Source: an uncultured Prevotellaceae bacterium
GTDB taxonomy: Bacteria; Bacteroidota; Bacteroidia; Bacteroidales; Bacteroidaceae
Length of the DNA stretch: 53,196 bases
Reading direction: 5' to 3'
NCBI GenBank assembly: GCA_902763615.1
Contig: CACWSX010000022.1
Coordinates: 1 to 53,196, forward strand
Positions within the stretch are counted from its first letter, which is position 1, and every line of letters starts with the position of its first letter. The translations under genes and the position numbers were made by a program. Positions 26,213 to 35,820 of the stretch are shown here, piece after piece. The notes under the pieces are model-generated. The model ran no database searches. It saw only the letters and a program-made list of their open reading frames with translations, and was not told the DNA's origin.

Positions 26213-26815
26213 TTAGAAGTAATAAGCAGCCGAGATCTGCCAGGACTTAGGCGCAGTGTCATCCTTGATATCCTGGGTAGCCTGCTTGAAAGTAGCATCA
26301 GCGGTCTTACCCAAACCGAGATTGTATGCAAAGCCAATCTCCAGATGATTTAAGAGAGAGACACCGGCACCGAGATTAATGCTGAAGGCAGACTTCTTCA
26401 ACTGGAAAGTATTCTCCACGTTGTCTTTATTCCACTTGAAACTATCATCACCCACGTTGAAGCTGACCTGAGGACCTGCTGCCAGATAGATGCTAGCTGT
26501 ACTGCCCAATCCGAAGTTAAAACGCGCATTGACGGGGATGAGAATATTCTGTTGCTTGATGGTCTCATTGTTTACCTCAGACTTCTTCTGATCGTAAAAA
26601 GCAGCAATGTCAACACCAAGTCCTGCAATAGGAAGAGCCACCTTCACAGACGGGCCAATAAACCATCCCACTTTGTTAGAGGTATCGAAGACTTTCTGGT
26701 CAAAACTCATATTGATGATGTCAAGACCACCCTTCACACCAAACTTAATACCTTGCGCCTGAACAGACGCTGCCATTGCAACAGCCAGTACAACTAACGT
26801 AATAATTCTTTTCAT
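26213..26815 (-). CDS. Outer-membrane beta-barrel protein (PorT-like family), 200 aa
   Basis: From ATG 26815 the product has a signal peptide (MKRIITLVVLAVAMAASVQA, then Q). Antiparallel strands follow (GIKFGVKGGLDIINMSFD; GWFIGPSVKVALPIAGLGVD; SIYLAAGPQVSFNVGDD), ending ISAAYYF with a terminal Phe. This is the outer-membrane beta-barrel domain common in Bacteroidetes. Function unknown; PorT-type members assist type IX secretion, but this is not established here. It is cotranscribed with priA. Confidence 0.8.
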   Translation of the reverse strand: MKRIITLVVLAVAMAASVQAQGIKFGVKGGLDIINMSFDQKVFDTSNKVGWFIGPSVKVALPIAGLGVDIAAFYDQKKSEVNNETIKQQNILIPVNARFNFGLGSTASIYLAAGPQVSFNVGDDSFKWNKDNVENTFQLKKSAFSINLGAGVSLLNHLEIGFAYNLGLGKTADATFKQATQDIKDDTAPKSWQISAAYYF

Positions 26816-26845
26816 AATAAATCCCATTTTTAATGTTTGACGTTG

Positions 26846-26853
26846 CAAAGATA
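26846..26853 (-). promoter_or_regulatory. -7 box of the beta-barrel-priA operon
   Basis: TATCTTTG on the minus strand, about 30 nt upstream of ATG 26815, immediately after the terminator of the T9SS operon. Confidence 0.6.
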
Positions 26854-26855
26854 CT

Positions 26856-26883
26856 AAAAAAGAGCGAATGAACGCTCTTTTTT
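26856..26883 (-). terminator. Terminator of the T9SS operon
   Basis: GAGCG (26862-26866) and CGCTC (26873-26877) form a short stem extended by six A-T pairs on each side (A run 26856-26861, T run 26878-26883). It lies 25 nt after the gldN stop and is symmetric enough to act in both directions. Confidence 0.8.
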
Positions 26884-26907
26884 ACAGAAAAACTTTTCTT
26901 ATCGTGT

Positions 26908-28047
26908 TTAATGCCTCTGTCTACGTACACTCACACGAGCTGAACTATTGCTAGGAGATGACGAATTACCACGGCTCTTTGAACTGCCCACCGACGAACG
27001 GCGACCTGTCTTTTTGGCCGTCTTTGCCTTCGCCTTCTGAGCGGCTTTCACGTTCTGAGGATTGGCGTTGGCGATGCTATCAAGTGAATCCTTCTTTTCG
27101 GGATCGCCGAAGATATTCTTGCGGAAAGCCTCCAGCTCCGCCTCAATGCGTTTCTGTTCGGCAGACATCTTCGCAGTATCACCATCACAAATCTGCGCCA
27201 GCGTCTTACCAAGTCGGTTGGTCGTCTTATAAATCTTGCCACGATACTGATTGGTAGTGAAGAAATCATCCATTGACATGGTAGCGGCATTATTCAGACT
27301 ACTAACCATTACGGTCTGACGATTCAGGTAGGGTTCCAAATCGCTGTATTTCACCCAGAACAACGGATAAGCCGTACCCAGGCTGTTGGGGTCATCGCTG
27401 ATGATAAAGTCATCGCTGCGCATCATCACTGGACAAAGAGCCAACACCTTGATATGAAACGAGGAATTAGCCTGATCGTAGTAGGCGCTCTCCTTCAGAT
27501 AGAGCTTCTTCACCTCAGCAGAAGGAATGTCGCTGTTGTCGACCTTCAACTTACCGTTTTGCTCCTCATAAAAGATATGATAGTTGTCGAGCATGGTTTT
27601 CATCTCAATCTTTGAGGTCTCTTCAAACACATCGCTGCCATCTGTAGGATACTCATAGATGGGTATGTAGCCATTCTGTGCCAACTTGAAAATATAGGTA
27701 AACAGATTCAACTGTTTCCCTTGCGGCTCTACGGGATAATACAGGCCCGCATTTGCATCGTCTTCGAGATTGATCTCACGATAGATATCACGACGCCAAA
27801 CCACATCTTCAGGCATGTCCACTGCCGTCGGAAAAGAGATCTGGGCACGTCTTGTCATAGCCGACGATGGCGTGCTCTTCTTTTTCTGCGGCTGTTGCTG
27901 TTGTTCTTTCTGCTGTTGCTGAACACGGCGAGCCTTCGGTTGGGCAGTTGCAGTGAATAATGAACAGTGAATAGTGAACAGTATCATCACCATTCTCACC
28001 AGACACATGCTACTCATTCTGCCTATCATATAACTTATCGTCTTCAT
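26908..28047 (-). CDS. gldN: Type IX secretion system protein GldN/PorN
   Basis: 379 residues. A signal peptide (MVMILFTIHCSLFTATAQ) is followed by a Gln/Lys-rich segment, then the conserved GldN body: DVVWRRDIYREINLEDDANA, LYYPVEPQGKQLNLFTYIFK and NSLGTAYPLFWVKYSDLEPY. The C-terminus is basic and Ser-rich (KAKAKTAKKTGRRSSVGSSK). GldN/PorN forms a periplasmic ring with GldK under the outer membrane and is needed for T9SS secretion. It is the last gene of the operon. Confidence 0.93.
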   Translation of the reverse strand: MKTISYMIGRMSSMCLVRMVMILFTIHCSLFTATAQPKARRVQQQQKEQQQQPQKKKSTPSSAMTRRAQISFPTAVDMPEDVVWRRDIYREINLEDDANAGLYYPVEPQGKQLNLFTYIFKLAQNGYIPIYEYPTDGSDVFEETSKIEMKTMLDNYHIFYEEQNGKLKVDNSDIPSAEVKKLYLKESAYYDQANSSFHIKVLALCPVMMRSDDFIISDDPNSLGTAYPLFWVKYSDLEPYLNRQTVMVSSLNNAATMSMDDFFTTNQYRGKIYKTTNRLGKTLAQICDGDTAKMSAEQKRIEAELEAFRKNIFGDPEKKDSLDSIANANPQNVKAAQKAKAKTAKKTGRRSSVGSSKSRGNSSSPSNSSARVSVRRQRH

Positions 28048-28079
28048 ATCTTAACTATTATTATTTCACTATTAACTTT

Positions 28080-29645
28080 TCACTTCACAATGACCTCCAT
28101 GGGATTCTGTAAAGTACGTGTCAGGCCATCAGGCCCCACCACCGTCACACGCGAGATATAAAAGCGGCGGTTACGGGTCAACTTACGGAAGGTCTCCATC
28201 TGTCGCGAAGAGAACGAGGCTCCATTGGAAGCCATCGGAACGGCATTACCCATATTGTCGAAGAACACGGTCTCGAAACTCTGTACACGGAAGGCGACAT
28301 CGAGGATACCATCGTCGATAGCGGCACCGAGAGCCGTTGCTGCCACCAACTGACCTTTTGCCAGACCGCCACCAAAATAACGTGTAGGATTGCCGTGTTC
28401 ATCTTTCATATTAATGTAAGGTCGGGGATCGGGCAATTTCCGCACCTTAAACGTAAACTGTCCCATCTGTTGCGGGCGGCCCGTATTCGTAGAAGTGACG
28501 GTGAAGGTTACATTCTGTCCCACTGACGACGGACGTGCGATATAGCGTCCTGGGCCTTGGGGTTGCAACGAGCCACCACTCATTGTTGCCGAGATCTTAT
28601 TCAACGGTACACCTGGCACACTGATGCTGATGGGGTTGTTATAACCAGCATACAGTACGTTCATCAGATCGGCACTCACCGTTGCACTGGGATCCACCAC
28701 CGTATATTTCTGTGAGAAATCACGACGAATCTTGTCGCCATTGCCATTCACAGTCTCCATATAGCCAGCCAAAGTGAAATCACCCGTAGCCGTACAGATG
28801 CGCTCATAGAGATTGTCATGGAGCGTCACTTTCTGATTGCCTATATAAATATCGGGCACCTGTGTGGTATCCACAGCAGCCATCACGATATGAGCCGAGA
28901 ACTTATCACCACGTACTATAGTCTGCGAATTGGGGATGACAAAGGCCTCAAGAGCATTCACACGGATATCCTTCACGTCAATGTTCTGCACCAATGTATG
29001 CAGCACTTCACCCTCTGCATAACGCACATCGCTCTGCAACTTCGAGAGCAGGGTGACGGCAGCTGCAGCAGGCATCGCCTCAAACATATATTCCTGCCAA
29101 TTCTTTCCCATCGCCTTGGCACTCTTAGGTACCTCTGTTGTCAGGTTCGACACCAACATCTGTTTCTGTCTGGGTGTCGTTACCATCGGCAAGAGTTTGG
29201 CACGGTAGTTATTGATAGCCTCAAAGAGTTTCTGACCTTGTCCACGCCCAGGTGCCAACATCACCTGACTGGCAGCTTCCAAGTCTTCTTTGTTGCGGAT
29301 ATTCTTCACGTCACCATCATCACCATCGGCCTCGCGGACAATTGCCTCCTTCAAATCAGCAATCATATTATAGAGCGAGTCGCTCATATGTTTCACCTGC
29401 TGTGACTTGTTGTACCATTGCTCGACCTTCTGAGGATTCTTCTTCATCTGCACGGCAAAATCATCATAGATAGCCAGATTCTCGTTGGTGGCATTCACCG
29501 TCGTGCGCTTCAGACTTTCCTCCACAATCGAGAAGCCGTTGAGCACTTCGTTGGAAACATTCAGCGCGAGCATGGCCATCAAGACGACATACATCAGATT
29601 GATCATCTTCTGGCGAGGAGATACAGGTCTTTTCTTTATTGCCAC
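28080..29645 (-). CDS. gldM: Type IX secretion system motor protein GldM/PorM
   Basis: 521 residues, starting MAIKKRPVSPRQKMINLMYV followed by VLMAMLALNVSNEVLNGF, the single membrane helix characteristic of GldM. The long periplasmic part has a helical first domain and beta domains (SISVPGVPLNKISATMSGGS). GldM with GldL forms the proton-driven motor that powers T9SS. Between gldL and gldN, in the usual order. Confidence 0.95.
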   Translation of the reverse strand: MAIKKRPVSPRQKMINLMYVVLMAMLALNVSNEVLNGFSIVEESLKRTTVNATNENLAIYDDFAVQMKKNPQKVEQWYNKSQQVKHMSDSLYNMIADLKEAIVREADGDDGDVKNIRNKEDLEAASQVMLAPGRGQGQKLFEAINNYRAKLLPMVTTPRQKQMLVSNLTTEVPKSAKAMGKNWQEYMFEAMPAAAAVTLLSKLQSDVRYAEGEVLHTLVQNIDVKDIRVNALEAFVIPNSQTIVRGDKFSAHIVMAAVDTTQVPDIYIGNQKVTLHDNLYERICTATGDFTLAGYMETVNGNGDKIRRDFSQKYTVVDPSATVSADLMNVLYAGYNNPISISVPGVPLNKISATMSGGSLQPQGPGRYIARPSSVGQNVTFTVTSTNTGRPQQMGQFTFKVRKLPDPRPYINMKDEHGNPTRYFGGGLAKGQLVAATALGAAIDDGILDVAFRVQSFETVFFDNMGNAVPMASNGASFSSRQMETFRKLTRNRRFYISRVTVVGPDGLTRTLQNPMEVIVK

Positions 29646-29677
29646 TTTAATATACTGTTTGACAATTTACCATTTAA

Positions 29678-30511
29678 TTATTGACCGAGGGGAGCGGCGG
29701 CTTTCATGTTCACCGTCATTGCCTCTATCATTCGTGTATAAATCTTGTTGAGCTCTGCTATCTGCTCAGCCATCTTACGAGTCTGTTCATTGATCTCATC
29801 GATGGTGCTAATCTGTGAGCTGGCACTCTTCAACTGCAACTCGTATATCTTACATATACCAGTCAGCGTACGGTTCAGATTTTCCATCTCTTCAGAGTCG
29901 CGAGCCAAACGTTCACTTTGTTCAGACACCTTCGAGAGCATCTCCGTCAGACGTTTCAACTCATCGACATAGTTGGCTGTAGCCTCTTCGAGTTCAGGGT
30001 TCACCTGAGGCAATACGGTTGCAGCTCCACCAGCCATCGTTGTTACGGATGAAGAAACGGCAGCAATAGCCTCGGTATCGACACCTGTCTGGCTCGTCTG
30101 GGCAGGAGTACTTACTTCGCTGGCCGGGCTAGAAGGACTTGATGAACCGGCACCACCACCGATAATAATCGTGCCACCATTGCCACCTACGATAGTGGCA
30201 CTGGCCGATTCTGCGTGGACAGTCTCCATCTCTTCTTCTGCGGTTTTCACATGGGTATCCAATTCCATACCGTCGGTCGTCTTGTCGAAGGGACGATCAA
30301 AGGCCGAAATAAAGAACACAAACACTTCGGTTCCCATGCCCAGGAACAGAAAGAAGTTGGCACCAGGCAGATGGGTCAGTTTAAAGAGAGTACCCAAGAT
30401 CACGATCGAGGCGCCCCAGCTATAGGCATAGTTCAGGAACGTCTGCCCAGGGACACTGTCCATCCACTTCTGCAAACGATAAACAAGATTGTATTTACTA
30501 TAGGTTGTCAT
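29678..30511 (-). CDS. gldL: Type IX secretion system motor protein GldL/PorL
   Basis: 277 residues. Two membrane helices near the N-terminus (SWGASIVILGTLFKLTHLPG and FFLFLGMGTEVFVFFISAFD) contain the conserved acidic residue thought to carry protons (GMGTEVFVF). PFDK and a low-complexity Gly/Ser/Pro linker (about 105-150) follow, then a long cytoplasmic coiled coil (KVSEQSERLARDSEEMENLN). Forms the inner-membrane motor with GldM. Confidence 0.95.
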   Translation of the reverse strand: MTTYSKYNLVYRLQKWMDSVPGQTFLNYAYSWGASIVILGTLFKLTHLPGANFFLFLGMGTEVFVFFISAFDRPFDKTTDGMELDTHVKTAEEEMETVHAESASATIVGGNGGTIIIGGGAGSSSPSSPASEVSTPAQTSQTGVDTEAIAAVSSSVTTMAGGAATVLPQVNPELEEATANYVDELKRLTEMLSKVSEQSERLARDSEEMENLNRTLTGICKIYELQLKSASSQISTIDEINEQTRKMAEQIAELNKIYTRMIEAMTVNMKAAAPLGQ

Positions 30512-30527
30512 ATATATCTACGTTTTT

Positions 30528-31964
30528 TTATTTCTTTTTAGAGATTCGGACCTTGTCGCTAGTAGAGTTGGCCAGGCTGCGCACACAACGGAAGCCGATG
30601 TATGATCGTGGCTGGTTCTGATACTCTGAAGAACGCCAGGCAGAACGGATGTACGACTCCGGATCCTTCCAGGAGCCACCACGTACGCTCTTTTTCTTCA
30701 ACCGATAAGGATCCTCGATAGCAGCATTGTACTTCAGCTGCGGATTGATGTCATTCATCGCTTCCACACCAGCTTCCGTATATATGGTACTCGTCCACTC
30801 CGCCACATTACCGGCCATATCAAACAAGCCATTGCTATTGGCAGAATAGATACCTACTTTGCTTGTTATCAAATTGCCGTCTTTGGTATAGTTACCATTG
30901 TCGGGTTTGAAGTTAGCATAGAAACAGCCCTTGCCGCTGGCCACATCCTCATTCTCCCAAGGGAACTCGTTCTGATCTTTACCGCGGGCAGCAAATTCCC
31001 ATTCAGCCTCTGTCGGTAAACGATAGCGCTGCACAAACCTTGCTGCAGCTCCCAGTCCCTTCAACAAATATTCCGTGCGCCAAGCGCAAAAAGCATTGGC
31101 CTGCTCCCATGAAACACCTACTACAGGATAGTCATTATAAGCTGGATTCGAGAAATAATAGCGCATGTACATTTCATTATCCGAGTTGGGGAAATCGTTC
31201 ACCCAGCAGGTTGTATCAGGATAGATATTCACGATATAGGTATTCAGAAAATCCCAAGGACCCGTCAACTGACGGTTAATGGTTTCTCTGATAATCTTTC
31301 CTTCATCGTCAATATAGGCTGTGTCCTTCGAAATCCACACTTCCTCATCGGGATCCACCTCGATATCCGTATTCAGGTTGCGCTCTTCAGGATTCAAACG
31401 GTTACGACGCAGAGCAGCAGCCGTATAATCGTAAATCTCGTAACGGTAGTTCATCTGCGAAGCATCGAGCATCTTTTCACCCGTCACAGGATTGGTGACA
31501 TAGAGGCTCTCAATAGCACGCTGTTCATCCTCGTTCGGCTTACGTGGCAATGGCTTCTTCCAATTCAGATGAGGAGTGATGGGCTCACCATTCTTATCCT
31601 CCTCAATCTTGTAAGTCTCGTCGCCTCCATAATTGGGATCGGCCAGACGCTCACGAAGAATAGAATCGCGCACGTAATTCACAAACTGGCGGTACTTCGA
31701 GTTTGTGACCTCAGTCTCATCCATCCAGAACCCATCGACGGAAATGTCGCGGATAGGCGTCTGCTTACCCCAAAGGCTATCCTGCTGTTCAATGCCCATC
31801 TTCAGATGTCCACGCTTAACGAGCGTCATACCATAGGGAGTTGGTTCTGTAAAAGCTCTGCCGCCGGCGCCCGTCACCTCTCCACCTTGTGAAGAGGCCA
31901 GCTTACCACCAAAACAACCTGTCAGCAGTAGCATAAAGGCACAACCAAACAAATACTGTTTCAT
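30528..31964 (-). CDS. gldK: Type IX secretion system lipoprotein GldK/PorK
   Basis: 478 residues. The lipobox is LLLTGC in MKQYLFGCAFMLLLTGC. A formylglycine-generating-enzyme/sulfatase-modifying fold follows: GHLKMGIEQQDSLWGKQ, VDGFWMDETEVTNSKYRQFV, VVGVSWEQANAFCAWR, RLPTEAEWEFAARG, GLFDMAGNVAEWTS, SVRGGSWKD and RSYIGFRCVR. In T9SS this fold is structural: PorK lipoprotein makes a ring with PorN. It starts 11 nt after the porP stop. Confidence 0.95.
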   Translation of the reverse strand: MKQYLFGCAFMLLLTGCFGGKLASSQGGEVTGAGGRAFTEPTPYGMTLVKRGHLKMGIEQQDSLWGKQTPIRDISVDGFWMDETEVTNSKYRQFVNYVRDSILRERLADPNYGGDETYKIEEDKNGEPITPHLNWKKPLPRKPNEDEQRAIESLYVTNPVTGEKMLDASQMNYRYEIYDYTAAALRRNRLNPEERNLNTDIEVDPDEEVWISKDTAYIDDEGKIIRETINRQLTGPWDFLNTYIVNIYPDTTCWVNDFPNSDNEMYMRYYFSNPAYNDYPVVGVSWEQANAFCAWRTEYLLKGLGAAARFVQRYRLPTEAEWEFAARGKDQNEFPWENEDVASGKGCFYANFKPDNGNYTKDGNLITSKVGIYSANSNGLFDMAGNVAEWTSTIYTEAGVEAMNDINPQLKYNAAIEDPYRLKKKSVRGGSWKDPESYIRSAWRSSEYQNQPRSYIGFRCVRSLANSTSDKVRISKKK

Positions 31965-31975
31965 ATCTTTTGTCG

Positions 31976-32911
31976 TTATAATAGTCTCACACTCTTATGC
32001 AGGTTCTTCCCCTTTTTGAAAAGGTTCAGGTCTGTCTGATATCCAACAAACAGTTCATGACTGCCATTACCAACATTAATCGCTGTGGTATAAATCTCGT
32101 AGCTGTAGCCGAGATGGATGCCGTGGAAGTTACCACCAATCATTACCGTCACTGAGTTCGTTGGACTATACGACACGCCTGCGTACATCATCCGCTTCTC
32201 GTGGGTGTACTTCAGACGGCCTGTGACATCAGCACGCCACGCCACGCCATCCGTACGTCCCAAAGCAGAGGTGTGTATTGATAAAAACGGATTTCTAAGC
32301 CGAATATTGTATCCGCCAGTCAAATAAAATGTAGCGGGGACCTCCAATTCATTGGTTTCACCTAATTCCACGGTAGGCGAATTCAAATGCATAGCTGATA
32401 CGCCGACATACCAGTTCTTGTGGGTGTAATAGAGTCCGGCACCAAAGTCGATACCGGTTCCCGTGACATCGGTTGTAGCGATAGCCGGGTCTGTATTGTT
32501 TTCTGGCATTTCTGCCTTTGAGCCATCGAAGCCCTCGCTGAGGATATTAGCCTCAACACCCATACTGAGTCTTCCTCCGAAGAGCGACTTTTTATAGGCA
32601 TACTGCACACCAAGACGCTTATGAGAGAAAAGTCCTATAGCATCGTTGAGCAGTTGAAGTCCCACACCATGATAAGCGCCAAGTCCGTAAAAGGGCATGT
32701 CACCGGCAGCATACATCGTCTTGGGATTATGCTCAAAACCGGCAAATTGCATCGCATATGCCACTGCTACATTCAGTTTATCCTCCTTGCCCACGGAAGC
32801 GGGATTAAACGATGGTTCCATCGCCCAGTAATGACCGAACGACACATCTTGCTGCGCCCTCATCCCGACAGTCGTCAGCAGAAGAATTGTGAAAAGGGCA
32901 ACTCGTTTCAC
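31976..32911 (-). CDS. porP: PorP/SprF family type IX secretion outer-membrane protein
   Basis: About 311 residues from a GTG at 32911 (MKRVALFTILLLTTVGMRAQ, a good signal peptide). A TTG at 32926 would add five residues. The mature start DVSFGHYWAMEPSFNPASVG is the PorP/SprF signature. Beta-barrel strands follow, with GMRIGLQF-type repeats and a C-terminal LFVGYQTDLNLFKKGKNLHK. PorP anchors T9SS components at the outer membrane. It is the first gene of porP-gldK-gldL-gldM-gldN. Confidence 0.88.
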   Translation of the reverse strand: MKRVALFTILLLTTVGMRAQQDVSFGHYWAMEPSFNPASVGKEDKLNVAVAYAMQFAGFEHNPKTMYAAGDMPFYGLGAYHGVGLQLLNDAIGLFSHKRLGVQYAYKKSLFGGRLSMGVEANILSEGFDGSKAEMPENNTDPAIATTDVTGTGIDFGAGLYYTHKNWYVGVSAMHLNSPTVELGETNELEVPATFYLTGGYNIRLRNPFLSIHTSALGRTDGVAWRADVTGRLKYTHEKRMMYAGVSYSPTNSVTVMIGGNFHGIHLGYSYEIYTTAINVGNGSHELFVGYQTDLNLFKKGKNLHKSVRLL

Positions 32912-32973
32912 GCTATAATAACGCAAAACGACAACTATTTATTGTAAGCGGTGTTTTAAAAGTCCCAGGGAAA

Positions 32974-33005
32974 TTTGCGAATTTCAGAATAATGTCGTAC
33001 CTTTG
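32974..33005 (+). promoter_or_regulatory. Promoter of the GH2 gene
   Basis: TTTG (32974-32977), 20-nt spacer, TACCTTTG (32998-33005), 25 nt upstream of ATG 33030. Confidence 0.75.
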
Positions 33006-33029
33006 CCACCAGAAACAAATCAAGCAAAT

Positions 33030-35642
33030 ATGAAACGAACCATTTTTATTCTCTTTGTCGCATTCATGGCCCTGACCGCCACGGCGACACAACAAGAATC
33101 TGTAGCAGGTCTGTATCCCTTAGAGGGTTGCGGACGAATCGTTTATAATTTCAATGAAGGGTGGCGCTTCTGGCTCGGCGATGCCAAAGGTGCAGAGTCT
33201 ATGGCTTTCGACGATAGCAAATGGGAAGTGGTCTGTGCCCCGCATATCGACCGTCTGGAACCCTCGGAGGCCAGTGGTGGCCGAAATTACCAAGGTGTTT
33301 GTTGGTATCGCAAACACTTCGCCGTACCTGAGGATATGGCCGGCAAACAGATAATCATCCATTTCGAGGCCATCATGGGCAAGCAATGGGTCTATGTCAA
33401 CGGCCGACTTGTAAAAGAACACTTGGGCGGCTATCTTCCCATTACCATCGACCTCTCCGCAGAGGGAGTGAAGGCGGGTGACAAATGTCTCATCGCCGTG
33501 AAGGCCGACAATAGCGACGATAAGAACTATCCCCCTGGCAAGCAGCAAAACCAACTCGACTTTGCTTATCATGGCGGAATGTACCGCGATGCGTGGCTCA
33601 TCGGTAAGTCAGCCTTTGCCATCACAGATGCCATTGAGCGCAATCAAGTGGCTGGCGGTGGTGTATTCATCCACTATGACAATATTTCTGAGAAGAAAGC
33701 AGACGTCTTCATAGATGTAGAGGTTGGGAAAGTGTCCGCAATCTCTGAAAATTCCAAATCTTCTGGGAAGGCTATCACATTGCTCGCACGCATCAAAGAT
33801 ACTGACGGCAAGATTATCAAGACCCTTAAACAATCTAAGGCGATAGTCACGTCAACCGTCTTCCGTCTGGCATCATCCATCACATTCCCCCATCTATGGT
33901 CGCCTGAGAATCCTTACCTCTACACCGTCGAACTCCAGGTGATGGATGGAAAGAAAAGTATTGATGGTGGTATCGTACGCATGGGCATCCGCAAGGCAGA
34001 GTTCCGCGGGAAGGACGGCTTCTGGCTCAACGGCAAACCATATCACCAACTGGTGGGTGGCAACCGTCATCAGGACTTCGCCTATGTGGGTAATGCCGTG
34101 CCCAACTCCCAGCAGTGGCGCGATGTGATGCGTCTGAAGCAGGCCGGCATGACCATCATCCGCGCAGCCCACTATCCACAAGACCCGTCGTTTATGGATG
34201 CCTGCGACGAGCTGGGGCTCTTTATCATCGTACCCACACCTGGCTGGCAGTTCTGGAACCAGGATCCGAAATGGGGCGAGATGGTGCATCAGAACACCCG
34301 CGACATTATCCGTCGCGACCGCAACCATCCCTGCGTGCTCATGTGGGAACCGATTTTGAATGAGACCCGCTACCCACAAGACTTCGCCTTGAAAGCCCTG
34401 CAAGTCACTCGCGAGGAATATCCCTGGCCTGGTCGTCCCGTGGCTGCGGCTGACATGAATTCTGCCGGTGTCAAAGACAACTACGATGTATTATATGACT
34501 GGCCTTATAATATAGCCAACGGCAAATACGATATCGACAAATGCATCTTTACCCGTGAATGGGGTGAGTATGTCGATGACTGGTATGCCCATAATGCCGT
34601 CAACCGGGCAGCCCGCGGCTGGGGCGAGCAAGCGCAGGTAGCTGCCGCTCTTTCACTCGCTGATACATACGGCATGATGTTCCAAAGTCAGCGTCAGTTT
34701 ATCGGAGGCTGTCTGTGGCATCCCTTCGACCACCAGCGTGGCTATCATCCTGATGCCTACTTAGGAGGAATCTATGATGCCTTCCGCCAACCGAAATATG
34801 CCCTCGATATGTTCAAGGCTCAGATTACGCCGAATAATCAGAGCGCTCCGGCCTATTTCATCTCAATCGCCCATGAGTTGACGCCTTTCTCTCCCTCCGA
34901 CGTTACCATTTTCAGTAATTGCGACAGTGTCCGTCTGACTGCCCTCAATGGTTGGAAATCAGCAACCCTGCCTGTAGTTCACAACTCCAATGGCCAGCCC
35001 AACGCTCCGGTAATCTTCAAGGATTTCTGGGATTCCTGGAAAGCCCGTGAACTGAGTTACAACAAGAAATCCTGGCAAAGTGTGAAGTTCGTGGCCGAAG
35101 GCATCAAAAACGGAGAGGTCGTCTGCACCGCCGAAAAAATGCCTTCCCGTCGTAGCACGAAGATTCGCCTTATTGCCGACGAGATGGGGCGCCAACTTGT
35201 TGCCGACGGCTCTGACTTCATTGTCGTGGTGGCTGAGATTACCGACGACAACGGCAATGTGCGCCGTCTGGCTCGTGAGCATGTATCATTCACCGTCGAG
35301 GGTGAAGGTCGTATCATTGGCGATGCCTCTATAGCCGCTAATCCCCGTCAGGTAGAATGGGGCACAGCACCAGTCCTCATCCGTAGCACTCATAAAGCCG
35401 GCCCCGTCCGCATTATCGCCCGTAGCACCTTCGAGGGCATCCATGCCCCAGCAGCCGACACGCTCACCATCGAGAGCATTCCCTACGAAGGACGTATGTG
35501 TTATCAAGAGGCAAGCAATGGTCTAAAACTATCCACCAATACCCATAGCCTTTCACCCAACGCCCCTACCATCACCGATGCCGAACGGCGCAAAATGCTT
35601 GAGGAAGTGGAACAGCAGCAGCAAGACTTCGGCATCCAATAG
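33030..35642 (+). CDS. Exported glycoside hydrolase family 2 protein (beta-galactosidase-like), 870 aa
   Basis: The signal peptide is MKRTIFILFVAFMALTATAT. A jelly-roll sugar-binding domain follows (about 35-200; ICWYRK-type GVCWYRKHFAVPEDMAGK, VYVNGRLVKEHLGGYLP), then an immunoglobulin-like domain (about 200-320) and a TIM barrel. The acid/base is E445 in EPILNET. The probable nucleophile is E510 in FTREWGEY. A further beta domain follows the barrel (about 615-800). The arrangement fits Bacteroidetes GH2 beta-galactosidases or related enzymes. The exact glycan is not readable from sequence. It stands alone, with no SusC/D pair nearby. Confidence 0.85.
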   Translation: MKRTIFILFVAFMALTATATQQESVAGLYPLEGCGRIVYNFNEGWRFWLGDAKGAESMAFDDSKWEVVCAPHIDRLEPSEASGGRNYQGVCWYRKHFAVPEDMAGKQIIIHFEAIMGKQWVYVNGRLVKEHLGGYLPITIDLSAEGVKAGDKCLIAVKADNSDDKNYPPGKQQNQLDFAYHGGMYRDAWLIGKSAFAITDAIERNQVAGGGVFIHYDNISEKKADVFIDVEVGKVSAISENSKSSGKAITLLARIKDTDGKIIKTLKQSKAIVTSTVFRLASSITFPHLWSPENPYLYTVELQVMDGKKSIDGGIVRMGIRKAEFRGKDGFWLNGKPYHQLVGGNRHQDFAYVGNAVPNSQQWRDVMRLKQAGMTIIRAAHYPQDPSFMDACDELGLFIIVPTPGWQFWNQDPKWGEMVHQNTRDIIRRDRNHPCVLMWEPILNETRYPQDFALKALQVTREEYPWPGRPVAAADMNSAGVKDNYDVLYDWPYNIANGKYDIDKCIFTREWGEYVDDWYAHNAVNRAARGWGEQAQVAAALSLADTYGMMFQSQRQFIGGCLWHPFDHQRGYHPDAYLGGIYDAFRQPKYALDMFKAQITPNNQSAPAYFISIAHELTPFSPSDVTIFSNCDSVRLTALNGWKSATLPVVHNSNGQPNAPVIFKDFWDSWKARELSYNKKSWQSVKFVAEGIKNGEVVCTAEKMPSRRSTKIRLIADEMGRQLVADGSDFIVVVAEITDDNGNVRRLAREHVSFTVEGEGRIIGDASIAANPRQVEWGTAPVLIRSTHKAGPVRIIARSTFEGIHAPAADTLTIESIPYEGRMCYQEASNGLKLSTNTHSLSPNAPTITDAERRKMLEEVEQQQQDFGIQ

Positions 35643-35684
35643 AAAGGACATGAGTTTTAAAAGATAGTGATATAGCCTCTGCAG

Positions 35685-35720
35685 ATAACCCGTCCTTATC
35701 GCCAAATAAGGACGGGTTAT
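35685..35720 (+). terminator. 15-bp perfect hairpin downstream of GH2
   Basis: ATAACCCGTCCTTAT (35685-35699) is perfectly inverted as ATAAGGACGGGTTAT (35706-35720), with loop CGCCAA. It probably terminates or stabilises the GH2 transcript. There is no long T tract. Its right arm is also the first unit of a direct repeat. Confidence 0.65.
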
Positions 35721-35765
35721 TGCTGAATAAGAACGGGTTATTAGCGAATAAGAACGGATTATTGT
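35705..35765. repeat. 21-bp direct repeat, three units
   Basis: Units of AATAAGAACGGGTTATTAGC type begin at 35705, 35726 and 35747, with small changes (GGACGGG in the first, CGGAT in the third). The first unit doubles as the right arm of the hairpin. On the minus strand they would read NPFLFANNPFLFSNNPSLF, but no gene is supported there. Confidence 0.85.
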
Positions 35766-35820
35766 AAAAAAGTTCATCTTTCAACTTAATAATTCTTCAG
35801 TTCTTGCGTATTATAGATGT

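Noticed and set aside
35553-35784. Minus-strand frames with NPFLF repeats
   Set aside because: The periodicity comes from the 21-bp DNA repeat, the frame runs antisense into the GH2 3' end, and there is no promoter.
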